The notes beneath the pieces were generated by a model that was not told where the DNA came from, searched no databases, and saw only the letters and a program-made list of their open reading frames with translations. A DNA stretch of 64,000 bases from Nothopassalora personata (taxonomy: Eukaryota; Ascomycota; Dothideomycetes; Mycosphaerellales; Mycosphaerellaceae). Numbering within the stretch: the stretch's first letter is position 1; the number at the start of each line of letters is the position of its first letter. The stretch lies in NCBI GenBank assembly GCA_033816765.1, contig CM066297.1, forward strand, positions 1,048,573-1,112,572, read 5' to 3'. Position numbers and translations under genes: made by a program. Below, piece after piece: positions 57,607 to 64,000 of this stretch.

Positions 57607-58095
57607 TCATTGAGCATCCGGCATATCAATATCTTGCTGCTGCCCTACCACATCAGGATCAGACTGATACAAAATCCACTTGGCCGTCTCAAAACACAAC
57701 AAATCTCGAACCTTCTGCCAATCAATTTCGACACCTGCTATGCTCCTGCGCGCCAGCGCAATTTTGATTACCTGGAAATTCTCCGCCGCCAACTCCTCGT
57801 GTACCTGGAAATCAAGATCTGTAGGATCTTTGCGCTGTCCATCGGAGGTATGCAGCCGCCGCTGAAGAACTGGATCCTCGTCACTGGCCTCTTCTGCTCT
57901 GTTGGAGATTCCGAGCTGCTGAGAGAGCGTGTCCGAGTATGTATTCAGCTCGTCGTTGGTGGTTTGCTTGAGATACTGTTTGGCCATGCTGAGCTGCTCG
58001 GTGATGATGCCACGATGACCGGCTTTTGAGTTTGAGACTGGTTCATAGGGTCGGACATAATTGGTATAAGGGGACAGCCAGTTGGTGTTTGGCAT
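57607..58095 (-). CDS. Hypothetical 162-aa protein
   Basis: Single frame from ATG 58095 (MPNTNWLSPYTNYVRPYEPV). The sequence is hydrophilic and helical with good coding character throughout: ITEQLSMAKQYLKQTTNDELNTYSDTLSQQLG, FQVHEELAAENFQVIKIALARRSIAGVEIDWQKVRDLLCFETAKWILYQ and an acidic C-terminus. No domain, signal peptide or membrane segment is recognised. An upstream exon is possible: a different frame just before it (MSRPSSPAESELGVKPH) also looks protein-like. Confidence 0.5.
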   Translation of the reverse strand: MPNTNWLSPYTNYVRPYEPVSNSKAGHRGIITEQLSMAKQYLKQTTNDELNTYSDTLSQQLGISNRAEEASDEDPVLQRRLHTSDGQRKDPTDLDFQVHEELAAENFQVIKIALARRSIAGVEIDWQKVRDLLCFETAKWILYQSDPDVVGQQQDIDMPDAQ

Positions 58096-58439
58096 GTTCC
58101 GTGCTTTGGATGAGGCTTGACGCCTAGCTCAGATTCAGCAGGGGAGGAAGGACGAGACATAGTCTGACACGCGATTGCTGGTCTCAAAGATTGACTTGCT
58201 TGCTGTGCTTTGAGAACGGCTGCATTGCATCTAAAAGGATGACCTCGAGACTTGTCTGCGACCTGCGGGTGAGATAGCGAGAAGGGAAGCAGTCTCACGT
58301 AGCTTCGACAAAATTCTGTACGACTGTTTGATCGAGACACAGGTCCTAGAAACAAGCGGGAAGGGCGATCAATTCAGGCCGAAATACAAAAGCTTACTCG
58401 CTACTTCGCCACCGAATCTTCTTCAGCACCCCATCGATC
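58096..58439. other. Divergent intergenic, no gene seen
   Basis: Possible upstream exon of the 162-aa gene (minus) and promoter of the 266-aa gene (plus). Confidence 0.45.
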
Positions 58440-59240
58440 ATGGCAAATCAGGACATCACCATGATTCCAGGCTGGGAAGGCCACGATCCAGAATACTATA
58501 CCAACTACGACGACGTGACCCAACACCTCATGGATACCCTCAAGATAATAGCCGCCTACCACTGTCCCAACCACAACTCGACAACCCTCTGTAGCTGTCC
58601 CTCAGCCCTCGCACCCATCACACCCAGACTGAGCCAACTCCTCAAAGCTCTCAACTTCACCATAGAATGGGAACAACATCTCATGGAAATCAACGCAGCC
58701 TACAACCTCGAAGACAACGTAGACTCCAAAGCCAGCTTCACTTTCTCCTGCGGCCAGACTCCCGAAAAATTCGCTGGGAAGTTCGCAAAAGCGACTTTCT
58801 CCGCGCCAGCTATGACGAAAGCTGTCCATTCTATGAATGACGTCGTGGATGCTATGTTGGCATTCTGGTTTGATCGTGCTGCGAAGTGGCGAGCCGAGTA
58901 TGCTGACATGGCTGCTGTTCGAAAGGCAATTGGGGTCTGTCAGCCTGGGGATGTGGGCAGTGAGCTCTATGGAGATATGACGGGGTACAATCCGAGGTAT
59001 GGGCCGCAAGTCGGGAAGAGGCTTGTGCTGCAGCGTATGCATGTCGGTCTTCCGCAGAGCGGACATTTGTCTACGGTGTATATGATGCCACTGCGGGCGA
59101 CGGAGGTCAATGGGGTTGGAGGAGTGACGTATATGTGCCTGGGTGTAAGGCCATGTCATGAGGGATGTCCGGTTTGGAGGTTGAGGTTGACGCAGGAGAT
59201 TTGGGCGAGGATGATGGGGCAGCTTATGGGGCTGGTGTGA
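58440..59240 (+). CDS. Hypothetical 266-aa protein
   Basis: Single exon, intact. An N-terminal acidic part (MIPGWEGHDPEYYTNYDDVTQHLMDTLKI) is followed by a His/Cys-containing segment HCPNHNSTTLCSCPS, several amphipathic helices (LSQLLKALNFTIEWEQHLMEINAAYNLED; MNDVVDAMLAFWFDRAAKWRAEYADMAAVRKAIG) and a Gly-rich, beta-like C-terminal half (KRLVLQRMHVGLPQSGHLSTVYMMPLRAT ... GVTYMCLGVRPCHEGCPVWRLRL). No family is recognised; no signal peptide. Codon use and length argue for a real gene. Confidence 0.55.
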   Translation: MANQDITMIPGWEGHDPEYYTNYDDVTQHLMDTLKIIAAYHCPNHNSTTLCSCPSALAPITPRLSQLLKALNFTIEWEQHLMEINAAYNLEDNVDSKASFTFSCGQTPEKFAGKFAKATFSAPAMTKAVHSMNDVVDAMLAFWFDRAAKWRAEYADMAAVRKAIGVCQPGDVGSELYGDMTGYNPRYGPQVGKRLVLQRMHVGLPQSGHLSTVYMMPLRATEVNGVGGVTYMCLGVRPCHEGCPVWRLRLTQEIWARMMGQLMGLV

Positions 59241-60060
59241 AGAAACGAAGCATGTGAAGGAGCTGGAAGTCGAAGGTCCTCATCATGAGAAGGCCTGACT
59301 GTAACTCGAAAAGTACCAGTAGCGCGCAGACTGTGTAGATTGCACGATAGATTCAGCGCCGCCTTGTCCCTCTCCTCCGCCAGCAGATGCACTTGCCCCA
59401 AAGCTCAATGATCACAGTGAAGCTATACATACCATTACCTCACATTGACCTTCAACCAACGCACAGGCATCTGTCAGCCGCCACACTGACAAGATCGGCC
59501 TGTGTGGCGCAATCGCAGTGCGTTGGCCGCAAGCAAAACCCACAGTGGACTGTTTATCAGCGCGATAACGTCAATTGGGTAACGGTCTTGAACACATATC
59601 GTTCGATCTTGATATGTTCGATCCGCAATGATCACCGGTCACTTGGACTTTCTTCACGTCTGTAATGAAAATTGCGGAGGCTTCTTTTTGCCGGGTTTGT
59701 GGCTTCGGAGATAGAGCAGAGAGAATCAAATCAAGTCCTGGCTGGGTGGCTTCCCGCTTGCTTTCTGGTGGTTATGGAAGGGAGTTGGGGGAAGAGTGAG
59801 GATGGCAATGAGGTGGAATTGCCGCGAACGGGTTGTATTGTACATGCTATATCCTGTTCCTGCGAGTGTATCTGCACGTCCGGCACTGCTCGTGGGCGAA
59901 GCGCTGTTCGCGAAACCTCGCCCGATTCGCCGCCCCTGCCACATCGCGGCACGGGGTCTGGACTGCTACGAGCTGGAAGTGGTTCATAGTGCAGATGTCC
60001 AGGCCAACTGTAAAGCCATCGCTTGCATGATGTAGGTGCTCCTCGTCTTCACATCAGCCA
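59241..60060. other. Convergent intergenic, no gene seen
   Basis: Between the 266-aa gene and mL59. Frames of under 110 codons, mutually overlapping. Confidence 0.45.
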
Positions 60061-60651
60061 TCACTTGGGCCACTTTCCCTTCGGCAGTCCTCTTCCATGT
60101 CCCCTCTCCTTCCACTCCCTGATCATCTCCGGCATACCCTCCATCGCTCTTCTCCTCTCCTCCAATCGTCCCCTCATCGTCCTCTCCCACGCCTTACCCT
60201 TGACTTTCTTCCCCACACCCGTTCCTTGCACTCTCAGACCATTCTCAATCCTCTTTTGCTCCTTCACCTCCGGGTGCTTGGGGCTGATTGGCATCAGAGG
60301 TAGGACATCGTAGGCGCGAGCCAACTTGAAGAGTTCTGCTTGCCGCCGCAGAGAGATTTTGGGAGACTGCCAATTGCCTGTTCGTGGGTTGCGGAAGGGG
60401 AGGAAGGGATTTCGGGAGGGTTGTTGAGTTGGAGATTGTGATGTCGGTGTGGCAATTGTTGTTGTTGATGCGCCAACGTTTGGGTCTGAGGAGGATGTGT
60501 TCTTGGCGATGGTGATGGTTTCGCTTTGGTGAGGTCCGGGGACCGAAGGTGCTGCCGTGGCTATCTGGGCTGGTGGGTATTTTGTGAAGAATCGTAGTAG
60601 GCGGGGATGTAATTGCTGCGCCAGCCGTATATGTTGCTCCATTGCCGCCAT
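60061..60651 (-). CDS. MRPL25: Mitochondrial large-subunit ribosomal protein mL59 (MRPL25)
   Basis: Single exon; 196 aa from ATG 60651 (MAAMEQHIRLAQQLHPRLLRFFTKYPP). A longer in-frame start at 60729 is less likely. mL59 is a fungal-specific protein of the mitochondrial 54S subunit. The hallmark is NPFLPFRNPRTGNWQSPKISLRRQAELFKLARAYDVLPLMP, preceded by LHPRLLRFFTKYPP. The very basic C-terminus (KKVKGKAWERTMRGRLEERRRAMEGMPEMIREWKERGHGRGLP) fits an rRNA-binding role. The Ser/Thr-rich linker between residues 35 and 85 is longer than usual. It is divergent from PUP3 (297 bp between starts). Confidence 0.85.
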   Translation of the reverse strand: MAAMEQHIRLAQQLHPRLLRFFTKYPPAQIATAAPSVPGPHQSETITIAKNTSSSDPNVGASTTTIATPTSQSPTQQPSRNPFLPFRNPRTGNWQSPKISLRRQAELFKLARAYDVLPLMPISPKHPEVKEQKRIENGLRVQGTGVGKKVKGKAWERTMRGRLEERRRAMEGMPEMIREWKERGHGRGLPKGKWPK

Positions 60652-60948
60652 CTTGCATGTGTTGATGTCGTGGGCACAGTGGACGTACTGCGGCGAAGCG
60701 TCGGGGGTGTTGGGTGGTGGTCTCGGCATGTTCCGAAGAGCTCTCCACGCGCGTCAGTTGTCACCTACAGCGAGTACGGCGAGCTATCATCGTGAGAAAC
60801 ATCGACCTCACACTCGACCAACACTTAATCACCGCGCGACCCTCATAAATCGCCAGTCAATAGCTTCACAACCTGCACCATCACCTTCGACCACCGAACC
60901 AGCTAGAACGGCACCAACCCAACAGCTCAAACACCACAGGACGGCATC

Positions 60949-61697
60949 ATGTCTTCGCCGTTCTCCATCAGTATGTCACTTCCAGCGCGCGATAGCTGAG
61001 ATCTCTCCTAACTGTCTTGATAGACGGCGGTGCCTGCGTGGCCATGGTGGGCAAAGATTGCGTAGCCATCGCCTGCGATCTCCGACTCGGCCTCCAAGCT
61101 CTCACCGTCAGCAACAACTTCCCCAAGGTCTTCAACTACGGCCCCAGTCTCTACCTCGGCCTCACAGGCCTCGCGACCGACGTCAGCTCCGTGTCAGAAC
61201 TGTTTCGATACAAGGTCAACATGTACAGATTACGGGAGGAGAGAGACATTGCGCCACAGACCTTCGCGAACTTGGTGTCGAGTAGTCTGTACGAGAGGCG
61301 GTTCGGGCCCTGGTTCATCAGTCCGGTCGTGGCGGGCATCAACCACACGACAGGGAAGCCGTTCATTTGCGGGTGAGTCGAAACGTGGAAGAAGAAACAT
61401 GGATGGAGGGAAGGCTGGGCACGATACTGACTGTTCTACTTCTCCAGCTTCGACTCAATCGGATGCATCGACTTTGCAAAGGACTTCATCGTCTCCGGCA
61501 CAGCGTCAGATCAGCTCTTCGGAACCTGCGAAGGTCTCTGGGAGCCCGACCTCGGCCCAGAGGACCTCTTCGAGACCATTTCCCAGGCGCTCCTCAACGC
61601 AGTCGACCGCGACGCACTATCGGGTTGGGGCGCACACGTGTACATCATCGAGAAGGACAAGGTCACCAAGAGACTGTTGAAGGGACGACAGGATTAG
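60949..61697 (+). CDS. PUP3: 20S proteasome subunit beta3 (PSMB3/Pup3)
   Basis: Three exons: 60949-60970, 61024-61372 and 61448-61697; 206 aa. Intron 1 is GTATGT...TAG and intron 2 GTGAGT...CAG. The spliced protein reads [30 protein letters not shown], then [34 protein letters not shown], matching beta3 closely in length and order. Beta3 is a non-catalytic beta-ring subunit with no Thr1 and no long propeptide, as here. The third exon runs in a frame with no internal ATG near its start. The gene is complete. Confidence 0.95.
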
Positions 61698-62310
61698 AGG
61701 AGGGACAAGCAGCGCTGGAAGGGCGCGTTGTACAATAGAAGAGCATTGCATGAGTATGCCAACGCACTGCAGGGCGTTTGAGGCGCATGAGGACACGCCA
61801 CGCAGGAGGAGATCTTGCGGCTGGAAGTCCTACTGCTACTACGTATGGTCAGTAGCTCTGATGACATGAGATGAACTGATACACTAAGCTCGAGTAGAGT
61901 CTGTCACTACGCGATTCACATGCTAGATCATGCTCCCAAGAAGCTGCTCAGTGTAGAGATTGAGTGTCTTTGGGACGACCAGCATAGCCAGTGAGAAGCT
62001 CGACTCGTGGCGATTGAGCCGCATGTCAGCCGCTTGTAGCACGCTGCGGCCCTACTCTCTGTTACTAACTCATCAAACGACTTCGAATGCCGTGAACATT
62101 TCAGAAGTTGACTTGTAAATTGGCATCGGCATAACCCAGCGTGCCCTGTCATATCGATTCGATGATACAGCACACTTCGGAGCCCATGGACATGCCAAGG
62201 CATCTCTGCTATCCTAAGAACAAGATCGACCATCTACGAGAAGCGTAAGTCAATCTACGATCAGCACACATGACAACAAGCGGTCGCATAAATACTACTA
62301 TGAGCGAGCT
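61698..62310. other. Intergenic, no gene seen
   Basis: 3' flank of PUP3. No supported gene. Confidence 0.45.
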
Positions 62311-62518
62311 ACGAGCAATACGCAGGCCCAATTGTCGCACTTGCATCAGATTCAAGGTCTATCGTCAGCCGGCAATCTCATAATGGAATGTATCTCCCAC
62401 AGCACAGCACCACCACGAGCAATACGCAGGCCCAATTGTCGCACTTGCATCAGATTCAAGGTCTATCGTCAGCCGGCAATCTCATAATGGAATGTATCTC
62501 CCACAGCACAGCACCACC
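62311..62518. repeat. Perfect 104-bp tandem duplication
   Basis: Copies at 62311-62414 and 62415-62518 are identical as far as I can read. Each begins ACGAGCAATACGCAGG and ends in a CACAGCACCACC sequence. Because 104 is not a multiple of three, the duplication shifts any coding frame crossing it. It looks recent. Confidence 0.9.
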
Positions 62519-62878
62519 ACAGTACCCGTACCAGAGATCGAACAAAATCGCACGAGAAGCTCACGTAGAGCCTGCTCATTCTGCTCTAATACAAATCGCG
62601 TTGGAGGCGCCCTCATCTTGCTGACGGCCCGTTGGGTGTGGAGTCAAGGTCAGACTCCGAGTCCTGGTGAGGTCACCTATCCTCACTGCGGGACACCCAC
62701 CAGAGGCCAAGGCATTCTGAATAGCCTCAAGAGCAGGACTTGGAATGGCCGTTGAGACACTGCCGCACCGTCACTTGCTCGTCAGCTCTGAGGTCGAGCC
62801 CGGAGACCAGGGCTTTGTGACGACACCTATACCTCTCCGGAGACGACAACGGAGGCACTTCCAACTGCGCAGAGTCTC

Positions 62879-63178
62879 TGGGCAGCCCCCATTTTCGATT
62901 GGGGGCAGCCCCAAATCTTAGCCATCACTTCAAATTTGATTGCTCTCTAGCACTTTAAATGCGCATGCCCGCCCGGCGACGGCTAATAGCATCTATGTTT
63001 CCTGTAGCCGCAGCAAACTTGGGAGCGGCCACGGTAGGAGGGCCCCGGGAGGGAGGGAGGATCTCGTGGGAGGACCCAAGTGCAGCGGAGTGCTGGGGGG
63101 CGGGTATTCATCATTTGATGGGATTTGATTGATTGGTCAGATTAGGGGCTGCCCGTCGTCGAAAATGGGGGCTGCCCA
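62879..63178. mobile_element. MITE-like non-autonomous element, about 300 bp
   Basis: A 20-bp perfect terminal inverted repeat (starting TGGGCAGCCCCC, 62879-62898, with its complement at 63159-63178) flanks a non-coding core. Inside each end a second inverted pair, GGGCAGCCCC plus six bases (62903-62918 and 63139-63154), matches at 15 of 16 positions, so each terminus carries the GGGCAGCCCC core twice. No transposase frame is present. No clear target-site duplication can be read from the flanks, so the exact ends may be slightly off. Confidence 0.65.
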
Positions 63179-63599
63179 TAGATTTGGCGCTGACCTGCTG
63201 CTTTAGGAGAATTCCGCATGCCCACACAACCAACATACAGGCCTAGCCAACTTTAATGGTCGTCAAATCTTGGTCATTGAACAAGGTTGATTTGTCCCTA
63301 GAGCAAGTCCTAGAATGGTCATTAGAGGTACTCACGCTCCTGCGACAGCTTGCGAGGATTGTCACGTTGATATTTGGGCAGCAGCACTCTCAACGGCTGT
63401 GGAATTACTTTCGATAAGCTCTACCGCCGTCACCGAAGCTGCGATTGGAGCTGCCTAGCCCTTGTTGGACGTTAATCTTGTCGGCGTCTGAGCTGCAACT
63501 TTCACTCTAACTATTAGACCAGCCGGGAGGCCATAGTACCTCCAACAACTGCAACGAGTGCTTCTGTAAAGCGCCAGGATAATGCATGGATAGCAGGTT

Positions 63600-64000
63600 T
63601 TGAGGGTGATATAACCTAATCAAGTGTAGTGATTACTTGTTTTTAGGAAATAAGATTAGGTACCTAAATGATAGGGATTAAGGGCTTCTTATTAAAAGAA
63701 GACTTATATAAGCACCTTAAGGGTGCTACTACTTATAATAAACATAGTTTTTATACCCTAATTTCTAGACTTAATACCCTAGTTCTAAACTTCTATCTCT
63801 ACTAGTTTTATAGTTATAAGCCCGAGTTAAGCAACTTAGGGTCTCTATACGGAATTGTATATATCTATTAGACCTAATCGAGGTATATAATAGATCTTAG
63901 GTAATACCTTTAGGGCTACCCGTCCGCTACAATAATAAAGGAACTAAACTACTATAATCCCTCTATATTTAATAACTTCTATCTTTAGACTAAGGCTAAA
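63600..64000. mobile_element. Edge of an AT-rich, TA-rich block, probable RIP-degenerated transposon
   Basis: Composition changes abruptly near 63,600 from the balanced base content of the window to AT-rich sequence dense in TA dinucleotides and in TAA/TAG in every frame (for example TTAGGTACCTAAATGATAG). No open frame exists. This is how RIP-mutated repeats look in Pezizomycotina. It continues past the window end, so the element type cannot be told. Confidence 0.6.

Noticed and set aside
62388..62755. Small frames across the 104-bp duplication as genes
   Set aside because: The frames arise from the duplication itself, and the unit is not a multiple of three.

Overview
The window is nuclear DNA of a filamentous ascomycete. 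The evidence is short spliceosomal introns (about 49-95 bp, with GT-AG borders and CTGAC/CTAAC branch sites), intron-poor compact genes, and fungal-specific families: a HET-domain protein, a GPI-anchored Ser/Thr/Pro-rich wall protein, a MsnA/Seb1-type zinc-finger regulator and a Taka-amylase-type alpha-amylase. Protein character suggests Dothideomycetes; that placement is inference. There is no bacterial, phage, plasmid or CRISPR signal, and I saw no convincing tRNA or rRNA.

Layout. 1-2.9 kb: 3' end of a DnaJ-associated gene, EMC2 and ATG5 (divergent). 3.1-5.7 kb: three degenerate tandem copies of a small LPxELRxxIY-type gene. 6.0-8.2 kb: a 67-codon three-exon gene, a KANL3/Tex30-like hydrolase and a small unknown protein. 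8.56-9.78 kb: a gene remnant readable in one frame but cut by seven stops that all look like C-to-T changes. 10.1-13.1 kb: a zinc-ribbon/PPxY protein and proteasome alpha7. 14.4-19.4 kb: secreted alpha-amylase and chaperonin CCT2. 19.7-23.6 kb: a membrane acyltransferase and a GPI-anchored wall protein. 24.7-29.7 kb: enolase and RPT4 (head to head) and a NAT9-like acetyltransferase. 30.4-36.7 kb: glutaminase with a STAS-like tail, HET protein, NTF2-like protein and splicing factor Spp2. 36.7-43.1 kb: a 6.4 kb gene-poor stretch with simple repeats, leading into the Msn2/4-type regulator. 46.6-55.9 kb: GT8 glycosyltransferase, a large conserved fungal protein, a Frag1/DRAM/Sfk1 membrane protein, Mri1 and an aldo/keto reductase. 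56.1-57.1 kb: a broken five-repeat Myb/SANT gene. 57.6-61.7 kb: two unknown proteins, mitoribosomal mL59 and proteasome beta3. 62.3-64 kb: a 104-bp tandem duplication, a MITE-like element and the edge of an AT-rich, TA-rich block that looks like a RIP-mutated transposon.

Most genes are unlinked housekeeping functions. Protein quality control recurs: three 26S proteasome subunits (alpha7, beta3, Rpt4), CCT2, a DnaJ-type protein, EMC2 and ATG5, spread over 61 kb with no sign of co-regulation. No dramatic new system is visible. The notable signals are gene decay (three separate loci), unusual gene structures (two ATG-only first coding exons, one GC-AG intron, a 16-nt last exon) and the repeat-rich right edge.
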